In this document: in pieces, positions 21,379-32,900 of the stretch
Layout of the letters: every line of letters starts with the position of its first letter
Position numbering within the stretch: position 1 is the first letter of the stretch
Assembly (NCBI GenBank): GCA_963556495.2
Contig: OY747716.1
Span: 11,484,571 to 11,548,570, forward strand
Reading direction: 5' to 3'
Origin: Valencia hispanica
Taxonomy: Eukaryota > Chordata > Actinopteri > Cyprinodontiformes > Valenciidae
Length of the DNA stretch: 64,000 nt
Notes under the pieces: generated by a model
Seen by the model: only the letters and a program-made list of their open reading frames with translations
Told to the model about the DNA's origin: nothing
The model's database searches: none
Position numbers and translations under genes: made by a program

Positions 21379-21600
21379 CCTATATATGTGTGTGTGTGTC
21401 TTGACCGCGAAGCAATCAATTCATTATTTTGAAGGTGAAATGAGCACAACTCAATAATTTTGTCAAATATAATCAGGAAGCCCCATTTGTCCATAGCTTT
21501 TACTAAAACTATGTGAAGTTTGAATAAATCAACATGTAAAGTAAATAAGAAATGTGATCATTTCAACCCATGTTCGACCAAGCAGCCTTATCTTAGAGGC
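21238..21600. repeat. Inverted arms around a CA/TA/TG microsatellite
   Basis: Left arm about 21238-21304 (ctaagataaggctgcttggt) and right arm about 21534-21600 are reverse complements with few differences. Between them lies a (CA)n(TA)n tract with ggcctatatatgtgtgtgtg at 21377-21400. May be a small palindromic element. Confidence 0.8.
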
Positions 21601-21804
21601 ACAACATCTTAACCTGTTCAGTTTGTAGTTTCCCAGCGTGGTTAACTAGGTACTTTGCTAATTAAGGAGCTCAGGTGCAGGAGCTTCATCTACAAAATAA
21701 TGTACAGAAATATTATTTTACTTACCGAAAAAAATGGAGCAGAGACTTCTTAGACGGTCTGTTAGTGCAATCAGTACCACAGCAAGGCATCTTTGTCCAA
21801 TAAG

Positions 21805-23820
21805 TCCATCCATCCATCCATTTTCTTCCGCTTATCCGGGGTCGGGTCGCGGGGGCAGCAGCCTAAGCAAAGAGACCCAGACTTCCCTCTCCCCAGCCAC
21901 TTGTTCCAGCTCCTCGGGAGGAACCCCAAGGCGCTCCCAGGCCAGCTGAGAAACATAGTCCCTCTAGCGTGTCCTGGGCCTTCCCCTGGGCCTCCTCCCG
22001 GTGAGACGTGCCTGAAACACCTCACCAGGGAGGCGTCCAGGAGGCATCCTGACCAGATGCCCAAGCCACCTCAACTGACTCCTCTCGATGTGGAAAAGCA
22101 GCGGCTCTACTCTGAGCCCCCTCCGGATGACTGAGCTTCTCACCCTATCTCTAAGGGAGAGCCCAGACACTCTGCGGAGGAAACTCATTTCACCCGCTTG
22201 TATAAGTGATCTCGTTCTTTCGGTCACCACCCAGAGTTCGTGACCATAGATGAGGGTAGGAACGTGGATCGACCGGTAAATCGAGAGCTTCGCCTTTCGG
22301 CTCAGCTCTCTCTTCACCACGACAGACCGGTAAAGCGCCCGCATAACTGCAGATGCCCCACCAATCCGTCTATCGATCTCCCGCTCCATTTTTCCCTCAT
22401 TCGTGAACAAAACCCCCAGATACTTAAACTCCTCCACTTGGGGAAGGACCCCATCCCCGACCCTGAGGAGGCACCCCACCCTTTTCCGGCTCAAGACCAT
22501 GGCCTCGGATTTGGAGGTGCTGATTCTCATCTCAGCCGCTTCACACTCGGCTGCGAACCTCTCCAGCGAAAGGTGTAGATCACGTTCCGATGAAGCCAAC
22601 AGGACCACGTCATCTGCAAAAAGCAGAGACCCGATCCTGAGGCCACCAAAACGGATCCCCTCAACACCTTGGCTGCGCCTAGAGATCCTGTCCATAAAAG
22701 TTAGGAACAGGATCGGTGACAAAGGGCAACCTTGGCGGAGTCCAACTTTCACTGGAAACAAGCCCGACTTCCTGCCGGCAATGTGAACCAAACTCTGGCA
22801 CCGGTCGTACAGGGACCTAACAGCCCGTATCAAGGGGCCCGGTACCCCATACTCCCGGAGCACCCCCCACAGGGCCCCCCGAGGGACACGGTCGAACGCC
22901 TTCTCCAAGTCCACAAAACACATGTAGACCGGTTGGGCGAACTCCCACGCACCCTCCAGGACCCTGCTGAGGGTCTAGAGCTGGTCCAGTGTTCCACGGC
23001 CAGGACGAAAACTGGATTGTTCCTCCTGGATCCGAGGTTCGACTATCCGTCGGACCCTCCTCTCCAGAACCCCTGAATAGACCTTACCAGGGAGGCTCAG
23101 AAGTGTGATCCCCCTGTAGTTGAAACACACCCTGTGTTCCCCCTTTTTAAACAGGGGGACCACCACCCCGGTCTGCCAATCCAAGGGAACTGCCCCCGAT
23201 GTCCACGCAATATTGCAGAGCCGCGTTAACCAACACAGCCCCACAACATCCAGAGCCTTGAGGAACTCCGGTCGAATCTCATCCAGCCCCGGAGCCCTGC
23301 CACCGAGGAGCTTTTTGACGACCTCGGTGACCTCAGCACCAGAGATTGGAGAGACCGACCCCAAGTCCCCAAACCCTGCTTCCAGATTGGAAGGCGTGCT
23401 GGTGGGATTGAAGAAGTCTTCGAAGTATTCCATCCACCGACCCAAAACGTCCCGCGTCGAGGTCAGCAGCACACCATCCCCACTGTAAACAGTGTTGGTG
23501 GCAGACCACTTTCCCCCCCTGAGATGCCGGATGGTGGACCAGAATTGCTTCGAAGCCGTACGGAAGTCATTTTCCATGGCCTCTCCAAACTCCTCCCACG
23601 CTCGAGTTTTTGCCTCAGCAACCATCCGAGCTGCATCCCGCTTGGCCTGTCGGTACCTATCAGCTGCTTCAGGGGTCCCACAAGCCAAAAAGACCCGGTA
23701 GGACTCCTTCAGCCTGACAGCATCCCTTACCGCCGGTGTCCACCAGCGGGTTCGGCGGTTGCCGCCGCGACAGGCACCGACCACCTTGCGGCCACAGCTT
23801 CGGTCAGCCGCCTCGGCAAT
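21805..23820 (-). mobile_element. Rex3-type (RTE clade) LINE, copy 1
   Basis: Reverse-strand reverse transcriptase in two frames: WKVVPLFKKGEHRVC-like region and NYRGITLLSLPGKVYS (23784-22975), then VDLEKAFDRVPRGALWGVLR, LFADDVVLLASSERDLHLSL (FADD active site), and a C-terminal GHLVRMPPGRLPGEVFQARL. Ends on the 3' side in a GGAT/CCAT tail, the Rex3 hallmark. A stop separates the two frames. 5'-truncated, with AATAAGT on both sides (21799-21805 and 23818-23824). Confidence 0.92.
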
Positions 23821-23859
23821 AAGTGCACGATTTATATCTAAACACTAATAAAGTTTGCG

Positions 23860-24333
23860 GATACAACTGATGCTCAAGTTCAGAGAAAGTAAATGGCCAA
23901 AGTCTTAACGTGAGTCCCAGGCTGAAGGCCTTACCCAGAGCAAACAGGGGGGAAAGCAGTCTATGGCGGCAAGCTGCAAGCCACCATTAGCCACCAGCCT
24001 TAGCGCTGACATGTCAATCAAAAGGACACGCCCCTAATTATTCATAATTTCAAGAATAAATTATGTCTAAACAGATGAGTTAGAAAAAATTCACCCCCTC
24101 AGAGTTGTCATGACGATAAACCTGACCTAATAAACGTAAAATGTTTTTTTGAACCAGGCTGTAAACAGGTTTATTTCTGCTGTGAAGTTGGCCTTTTTAA
24201 CATGGGAGTCAATGGGAAATTGCTCCTTTCTGGAGCCAGCCCCCAGCGGATGAGGGGTGAACTGCAATTTTTGTTACTTCCGGGATGGCTTCAATTCTGA
24301 GCGGCGCAGTTTGCCCCTTGGTCCCTACCCAAT
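23860..24333 (-). repeat. Inverted-repeat block, right copy
   Basis: Reverse complement of 17659-18169, about 475 bp. The outer end abuts a piece of the common repeat also seen at 16005-16145. Confidence 0.85.
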
Positions 24334-24425
24334 TCTACGCCCTAGAGTGTGTGTGTCTATGTTGCCCTGCGATGGAGTGGTGATCTGTCCAGGGAGTAGC
24401 CTACCAGCCTCTCAGACAAAAAGTC
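24334..24425 (+). repeat. Fragment of common SINE/LINE-tail repeat
   Basis: tgttgccctgcgatggagtg and 'ctgtccaggg' are words of the same fish repeat as 16005-16145, in the part following that fragment. Confidence 0.55.
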
Positions 24426-24699
24426 AACTTAAGTATAACTGGGGAGCTCTGAAAAAGCAACTAACATGAATCAGACTTGGAACTTTTGTTTTTTGTTTGA
24501 TCAAAATGTTTGGGTCGTGTGCATGCTGCATATCCGCTTAAGGAGCATTCCTACAGTCTTTGGTGAATGTTCTGATTGCATCAAACCATGAAAAATAGAT
24601 TTTTTTTGTTTCAGCATTTTTAAAGGCTTTATTAGGAAACCTTTAATTTATGTGAAAAATTCTGATCTTTATTCATAACTTCCATAATTCACTGTGAAC

Positions 24700-24882
24700 C
24701 AACTTTTGCTTAGTGTCTTCAGTCGGGAGGCTTGTTTCGTTGCAACACAGACTGCAACAGGAGATCCTTCCTGCCCACAGCTAGCATGATCTACAACAAC
24801 TCCTTAAAGAAATAATAGTATGAACTAAAACAACACTTAATTTCTCTCTGGGATCAGTAAAGTATTTTTGAATTTGAATATG
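24700..24882 (+). mobile_element. L2/Maui-type LINE 3' end
   Basis: gatccttcctgcccacagct, 'acaacaactccttaaaga' and 'gggatcagtaaagtattttt' match the 3' end of the element ending at 41650. Confidence 0.75.
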
Positions 24883-25010
24883 ATGATGGTCCATCAATTT
24901 TTTTGGCACCTGTTCTTTGAGAACCAACCACAGATTCTCAATGGGATTCAGATCGAAGAAGTTTCCTGACCTGTGAGACACTTTATAACATACACTCACC
25001 TGCAACCGAT
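24883..25010 (-). mobile_element. Tc1-like transposase C-terminal fragment
   Basis: Reverse-strand peptide FFDLNPIENLWLVLKEQVPK carries the DLNPIENLW signature of Tc1 transposases. Confidence 0.75.
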
Positions 25011-25378
25011 GTTGTGCAAGCTCTGCACTGGTGGTCTGCAGTCAGGAGAAGATGCTACCAGTGCTTGCTGAAACGCTTCACCTTTTAAGCAGAAGTTTCC
25101 TAACATGTGAGGCACATTTGATGTGAAGTCCTGATAGCTGCACATTTTTCAGTAATGTTTTTATGCACTTATTTTTTTTCTATAGGAAACATTTCAGTCG
25201 GACAACTCCTCAATATGGGCAAAAAATAGTGAAAAGAGCTTTTTGTCATAAACTCTTTTAAACTATAGTAATAAAGTTTTTTTTGTAGTCCTTAATATAA
25301 TCAACTTTGAGCTCCAACTGTAAATGTAAAAACCACTGCAAAGAATAAGACTCAACGCAAATATGAGATTTAGTCCAA

Positions 25379-25384
25379 TTTATT
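25379..25384 (-). terminator. Candidate poly(A) signal for map4
   Basis: AATAAA on the minus strand (tttatt on plus), at the border between the quiet AT-rich stretch and the LINE/Tc1 debris to its left. Other AATAAA hexamers exist inside the presumed UTR, so earlier ends are possible. Confidence 0.3.
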
Positions 25385-28300
25385 TTGTTTGATAATCACA
25401 TCACTAATTAACAAGTAATCACAGTAAACACTTCTTTTTTCCAAACCAAAAAATAAAATTCAAAATATTGAAAAAAACAAACATAATTCCACGCAAAAAA
25501 GAAAAACAATGAGGAAGTTCTGTAAATGAGATCAAGTTTACCTAACACAAGCCATTGTTGGTTTTCAGCATGCTCTTCAGGTATAGCAGGTGTTTGTTAG
25601 CTAGTGTTACATGTTAGATGAAGCTTGGCGACGCTCCTTGGAAAGGTTTCAGAGGAGCATTTAATATGCAGGCCCAACCTGACCGCTACACGGAGATGTC
25701 TACCTCTCTAACTGTGTTAGGCTCTCTCTCTCCGGCAGGCAGCTGCTCTTTAAGTGCCATTATTAGCCAGTATTGTCTCTCTTAACACCAGTTGACCTCA
25801 TGTGGATTAGTTCTTTCAGCTTAACTTTACCCTTAACCCAGCAGAGGTCGCTGCATTCTTACTTTTCGAGCTAATCACTATGATTTTCATCTTTTAAGAC
25901 TGGGCTTACTGTGGCAGACGTAGGCAAGTACAAGAAAGTCTCTTATAAACGTCTTAATTAATTAGGCTCCATGATACCACTTCAGTATTTATGCAAAACG
26001 CTTTTACAGCACCTCAAAAACAAAAGAAAATATAGATTTGTGTTGACAGGTAACTTCCCCCGATGCTAATTGTAAAGCTAGCCGCCGCATAAATCACACC
26101 TCAAGCCCCCACGAGAGCGAAACCGCCACGAGGCTACAGGAACACAACGATAAATACATGTACAAAAGTGTTGCGTCTTTAGCACAATTTACCTCAAAAG
26201 ACATTCTTTCACTTCAGTGGCCCCCCTTTCGAAAGAAGAAGAAAAAAAAAAAAAAAAGGCCGACGCTTTCCCTTTTGTCACGACAAGCATTCAGAATAAC
26301 AGCCATAACCAGTCATGATAAAAACACTTTCCTCCCATAAAAACCAGCAAAGCTACGTGGGAATAAAAGCAACCTCCCCCCTTCCCCCCGCCCACAAACT
26401 AATAATGGCAGCTGTACGGCATTTGATCGTAGAATTCAGGGCGATAAACAGTGCATCTTTTCACATCCAAGAACAATCTCAGAAGTAGAAGCGAATAGAA
26501 ACTTGTGGTTAGAAGCGAAGCTAGATTTCTGTTTTGGACAGGCACGTGGAAGAGGTCAGCTAGCAAACAGCGGTACAGAGTATCACGCTTTAGCAACATG
26601 CCATCATTTGCATATGTAATTACAAGCTATTGCCAATATGTGTCAGAATGTGTGCAATTTACTACTGGGCTTAAAAGAACTCTAAAGGGAAGGATCTGGA
26701 AAAAAAATCTGTTAAAACCGACACGAACAGGTTCACGTTACCAAGCGAAAGCTCATTCATGTTCGAGTTACTATTCATAAAAAGTGGAATTACCACTCCG
26801 TCACAGTTAATCCTCTTTGATATATTGTTAAAAGCATTAAGGTGCAGTTAAGTTTCATCAAAGCAACATATCAACTTGATAGAAAAACACCCTTTAAAAG
26901 ATTCAGAAAAGCGATTTTGAATTTTGAGATGATCTCTTGTGACCGATTAAAAAAAGCTTTGCGACAACTGTATAATGTTGCTTTGAGCCAATCCAATATG
27001 AGCATGTGAAGTCGGCATCGAGTAATAAATACATGCACCTTTTAAACTGTGAATTTAGAGATAAGAAATATTCAAAGTAGTTGTGTTAATTTTATCTACA
27101 AACTGTTAAAACATTGAATCCAACTTTAGCCTACAACTATGTGAAAAAGAAGGGGAGCCACTTATCTGAAATAATTTGACGTGTTTTGTTTTTTAAGTGG
27201 GATCCTCTTGTGCAACCAACATCCTACCTGCAGGAAATAACTTGCTTAATATTTTGTGCAAATACAGATTAGCTTTTGTGGATGTGATTAGCAAGAGGTT
27301 CAAGGGATTGAAGGAAAAAAAAAAGCACCTCTGCCATTTTCAGACTTTCCATAAATTGCAATAACATTTCTGAGGCCAAAACTGTCTCACAATTGGTCAA
27401 TTTGCATTGACATAAATGGCTAGTTAGTTTTGGGCTCGTGAAAAAGATTGAGACACTATAAGGGTTATCGACATATTGATTCATTATAACCCCTCAACAA
27501 CCTCTTGCTTCAAAAAGATCTGAACTTTAAATTTCGGTCTAGTACATAGACAATTTACATTCTAAATTTAATTTAAAAAACAACAACAATCCTTTATATA
27601 GTTTTATTATGTTCGAAAACTTCTACAGGAAAAAGATTCACTAACTGTCGGGCTAATTTTACGAACTGAACAGAATGTTTTCAACTTGCCTCTACATTTT
27701 TCGGAAATCAAATTTAAAACCAAATTAAGTTGAAAACGAGGACATTTCTGGGGGAGTAAATCAAAAATATGGCGACTCATGCTCAAATTAGATTAGCCAA
27801 GTGACGCTGCTGTTAGCTAGCAGGTGACTATGGTGAAGCCGCTAAAAGCTGGAAATATCAATCGTTTCTAAGAAGATGAATAGTGTCTAAGAAGCTGGAG
27901 ATAAGAGAAATCGGTAAACTTGAAATTATTTTCTAGACGTGTTTAAGATGAAACAATGGGTAATGTAGCGCTGTTTGCTAACAGACTCCATGTAATAACT
28001 ACATATTGTGATATGTATGTATTAGCTAAAGAGAATAGGATGTATTTCCTATAATATCTTGAATATATCAAAGTAAAATATTGAAAGTATTGATAAACAT
28101 ATTTTACAAATCCAATAACCACTGATGACCTACCAGAATATCATTCGGATTAAAGAATTTCAACAATGTTTAAGTTGCGTAATCAGTATGTACAATGTTG
28201 GATCAGCATGATTAAATCTCAACACCAAATCATCACAAGTTTTTGTAAATTTTCTTTTTTCTAAATCATGCAAGCAATACTTGGGAGTAAAAAAAAGCAA

Positions 28301-29689
28301 TAAGCTTTGGGGACGAGCTTCCATTTTTCTAACCATGCATTAGAAAGGCATCAGGAGGCAGCAGGTTGCTACAAGAGAAGAGAATAAAAGTGAGACCGTG
28401 TCCCGCCGGCAAAGCGGCAACAACAAGAGGTGTGCGGAACGCAGTAATACGATGATTTATAAATTTCATTGAATCTTTAGCTAACTCCCAAAAACATGCT
28501 ACCCTGACCCACACACAAACATCTGAAATGGAACAAAGTCAGCTTGATGCACCAAACCTTCCTCTCCAACACCAGTACCATGCAGAACACCTCCTTATCT
28601 CCTACCATATTATCCCTCTCTCTCCAAGCTGTTTTAGGCGTGACACTGCATCACTCTAATCTACTGGGATTCTTTTTTGTCAAGGTAAGACAAACAGGAG
28701 GCACATATGAGACACCCAACTCCTTTTGTTTCAGAAGCAATCTAAACTGCATCTTCCTCATCTCCCTCTGGACTTAGTGAAAGCTTCAGCAAACGTCCTA
28801 TCTTGCGTTTCTTTTTAAACTTCTTAAGTCGCAACACACCCGATAGTTAACCCCTGCTGTGAAATTCTTCTATTTTTATTTCATCAATCAACCTTTTACC
28901 TCAGCTTTCTACAACATTCTTTATCTCCATCTTCACCGTGTGTCTTAGTTTGCAAGAACATGTGCGTGTTTCGAAGATTTTCTGAGCACTACTTGATAAA
29001 AAGGAAATAAAACACTTGTATTGCTTTTCTATGAATAGTATTGATATAACAAATACAACCCTAGTTCTACTGTCAAGGGACAAAATGGAGAGGAGGAAAT
29101 AAAGAGGATCATACAGTACACAGATGCTCGTATCTACATAAAATCTTTTCAATCAAACACCTCATCACAAACACAGAGAATAAAGAGTTAATCTGGCTAA
29201 AATGATTCAAACAGCCTTCTTTTTTTTGTTAAGTCAGCTTGCATATGGTGCATGATGATGAAGAGAGAAGAAGCCATAATGAGACGGACACTGAATTACT
29301 ATGAATCTCCCAAAGTCACAAGGAAAAAAGAAGAGACGGAAACCAGAGGGAATCCACCATGGGATCCGAATTGCTGCAGTGACTATTAAAGAGACGGCTG
29401 CTGCCATTTTTTTTGGGGGGGGAATGCAGGGGAGATTATTGCGGTTTTTCTAGAAGGTCCACCACCCGGGTGACTCCAAGATGCCAGACTCAAAGAAATT
29501 ACTGCCGACCTGGATTTTTCCTTCACATAGATTACCAATCAGGACCGAGCAGAGTCGAAACAGTTACTTCAGGTAAATACATGAAAGTGTTGATGATGAA
29601 GGCAATGACGCATGATGATGTGAGAGAAGGACTACTGTACGATTCTAATCTTGCAATAACAGATTTGAGATCAAACAGGGTTGAACAAG
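25379..29689 (-). other. map4: Probable long map4 3' UTR
   Basis: About 4.3 kb downstream of both map4 stops, AT-rich, with almost no recognisable transposon sequence, in contrast to both flanks. That fits a retained 3' UTR. No coding frame here looks real. Extent is inferred from repeat absence and a possible poly(A) signal. Confidence 0.4.
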
Positions 29690-29998
29690 TCAGGATCCCT
29701 TCACAGAGCTGCCGCTCCGACTGCCGCCGCCGCCGCCCCCCACGGACCTCCACCTGTAGGTGCAGCAAGGAGGGGGATGAGAGGGAGCTGACACAGTGGG
29801 GGTGGGGAGGAACCAAGGGACTCGATGATGGAAAACACTGCAAAAAATCTGGGTGGTGGCCATGGTGATCGTGCGGGGAGAACGAGGAACCACGTGGAAC
29901 CGTTGCCGTTGTCCTGGAGTAAGGGAGGGGGTGATGTCAGCGCCATGGTCCGTGCGAGAGCGAGCATTCTCGCGGAAGTTGAGCTCGACAGACTCAAT
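29690..29998 (-). CDS. map4: map4 alternative tau/MAP2-type R' terminal exon
   Basis: After a CTCTGCTGCAG acceptor the frame reads [22 protein letters not shown], the R' pseudo-repeat of tau (KLTFRENAKAKTDHGAEI) and MAP2. It enters in phase 0, so it can follow the R4 exon directly in place of 33987-33798. The remaining residues, starting [12 protein letters not shown], do not resemble the tau or MAP2 end; stop TGA at 29692-29690. 102 residues. Confidence 0.82.
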   Translation of the reverse strand: MESVELNFRENARSRTDHGADITPSLTPGQRQRFHVVPRSPRTITMATTQIFCSVFHHRVPWFLPTPTVSAPSHPPPCCTYRWRSVGGGGGGSRSGSSVKGS

Positions 29999-32900
29999 CT
30001 GCAGCAGAGGGGTTAGAGGGAGGGGGACAGGGGGCGGGGAGTAAAAGTGAGGCAGGGGGAGGGAAAAAAACAAAACATTTACAGTGAGGAAAAAAGGGGA
30101 GGGGCAGGGGCAGGTGGTGGTGTTAAAAGGGGGTATTTGAAATGAGGAGGGCAGAGGGATGGCAGAATTAGATGCCTGTAAGATAAAAAAGTCAAAACAG
30201 AATCAGATGGACTGGAGACGTGAAAAACAGAGACACATTCAGACACAATGCAATGATGCTGTATGATGACTAACACAGTGGCTCTCAAAGTTTTAAGCTT
30301 CCAAACCCCAAAATGATGTTGGAGGAGATCTGTGACCATCTACGACCTACATTTAGTTTTTATATGTCTTTTATTTATCTGCGAGCACTTGATATTTAGA
30401 GGTAAATATCCAGAAAAAATATGCTCTACCTATTAGCAGGCTTCATTCTGGTCAGAGCATTTACCGTATTGACCCGAGTATAGAACAACCTTGATTATAA
30501 GACGACCCCCCTCTTTCTAGGACTAATCTTTGGAAAATGACATAATGTACCTTTAGAAGGAACTACAGTTCATTGAATTTTTGAGGTCAATATCATAGTA
30601 TCAAATGCTCATTTATTTAATCATATATTAAATAATATTCCTTACTACATCGATTATGACGTAATTACTTTAACATGTCAGCCACTCTTTGACAAAAGAC
30701 GCAGACGTTTTAATGTTAACACGGTTTTATTCTTCCAACAGGGAGAAAGTAAAGGGATCACATATACACTCTGGTCCGCGACTCTCCATTTTTCTTCTCC
30801 CGTTGATGACCCTGGCTGGTCACTGACTTTACAGAAAGCTGGCGCCCTCTGCTGTTGCGGTCGTGTAACGACGCCAGAAAACTATCAGTATGTGTCAATC
30901 GTTAGAACCCGATTATAAGACGACCCCACATTTTTACATTACTTTCAATGATAAAAAACCTCGTCCTATATTCGGGCCAATACGGTACTCGTCGAGAAAA
31001 ACGTTATAATTGATGCTTGGTTTTATTTGAACTGTTCTTGGCCAACAATTATCGCTCTCAAGCCACATTTCAGTCTTACAAACAAGAATTAACACTGGGT
31101 GAAAATTATACAGAAGTGTTTAGAGTGCCTGAATTTTAAGCCTAGTGTATGAGTTTATGTATGAGAACCGTTTTCCATTTGAACCCAAACTGTCCGACTA
31201 AAACAGGATACTGCAGGAATAATAGTGTGACTATCTACTAAGAAGTCTGTGTAATGTCATTGTGGAGTGAGAGTGCCCACACAGAGACCAAACAAAAGTT
31301 TTTTTGGTCAGATGGGACAAAGATTAAGCTGTATGGCCACAATGACAAGAATGATTTTTAAAGAAGTTAACATATAAAGGCCCGTTCCCACTAGACGAGT
31401 CCCACAACATTTCTGGGAAGAGGGAAGGTGACAAGGATAATCCGCTGGCTCGGTCATCTCAGCCATCGTGTCTCCATGCTAAATTTGCTCTTTAAAGAAT
31501 TTGCTAAGACGACAGCATATAGTGATCGTTTCAGCAGAGAGTGATGCAACTGATAAAAAGATCAACAATGGAGGAAGCAGGGGTGGTTGCCGTGCTTTTC
31601 TGTTTGCTACAGTATGTTGTTATGAACTGCCCTGCCAGGAACTCCTCCAATGTGACAAATGCCGATCTTTTGACGACGTCTGCTGATATAATTTCCCATA
31701 AAGTTACAACCAATCAGCATGAGTTAACCTCAAGTCCCGCCCAGAGACTCTACCAGGCCAATTCCGAGTACATACCCCAAGGCTGTTACTCGTTTAGTTC
31801 CTGAAATGCCCTGGAAAGTGGTCCTTTAAGGTCGGCTCCATGAAATAGAGACATGAACATACCGTGAAGGTCCGGATATATTACCTGGAAGTTCCGGTAG
31901 TGAAAACAGGCCTATGGCTTTCTAACCTAGGAACACTTTCAACTGTGTTGGAATACAGCCATGATTACTGGACCAAAACACAGACCTCCAGCCAGTAGGA
32001 ATGCTAAATCACACAATGCACTCTTAGTTTCAACAGGAAAAGGAAGAGTTATGAACACCCAAACGCAAAATAAACTAGCTGCTGCCTGGAACTCAAGCCT
32101 CTTTGTCCGTGAGCAAACATAAAGGAGAGGCGCGCACTTTTAACTTCCTTCGCTGGCGAGGGAGGAAGAGAGTTTGGGGATCCAAACTCATTGGTTCCCA
32201 CAGAAACAACAGCCTGCTGATTGCTGATCAGGTAACTGTATCCAGCTGATAGAAAAAGTCCTGAGACTGACTTGTTCGACACTTTACAGAAGGAATCCTT
32301 TGAATTACAGATTCCACCAAAGGAGAGAGAGCCTCTCTTTGCTGCCGCCAACCTGGAGCTGCTCACCTGACGCAGCTGAGCTGAAGGCTGCCCGTAAAAG
32401 GTACCGGTCCGTTAGAGAAGGTTGCTGAGCCAAGCTGGACGAACTGAAGGACCCGAGTTCTGGCCAACGGTGGCCAGCTGAATTGTGAATTGGTTGTTTG
32501 AACACAAACCAAAAGGTGCTAATTAGTTTAAGACTAACTTAGTTTCACTCCCAAAACCATTCAATACAAGCCTTGGTCTTTAAGCATACATATTAATACT
32601 GAACTGTGACATCATTATCGATTTATTGGTCATTGTTTCTACGTCTTTGCATATTTGTCCATGCTACTGTTTTACTTTTGGTAGTTAGTTTTATTATTCC
32701 TTCTTCTTTTACTTGGTAGTTAAATTTTGTGTTACTAGCTTAGGGAGTTTGCTGATTAAAGCATTTTGACAGGAAAGTTGAATTATTTTTGTTAATTGAC
32801 TCTTGTATTTGGAAAGTCGTCATTTGTTATTGTTCCACATACATGTGTAGTAACTTGCTGTTCAAAGAACGCCAAGAACTTATTCCTCCATTTATTGTTT

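Noticed and set aside
29413..29868. 151-codon plus-strand frame
   Set aside because: Overlaps the map4 R' exon on the other strand; no recognisable domain and no splice support.
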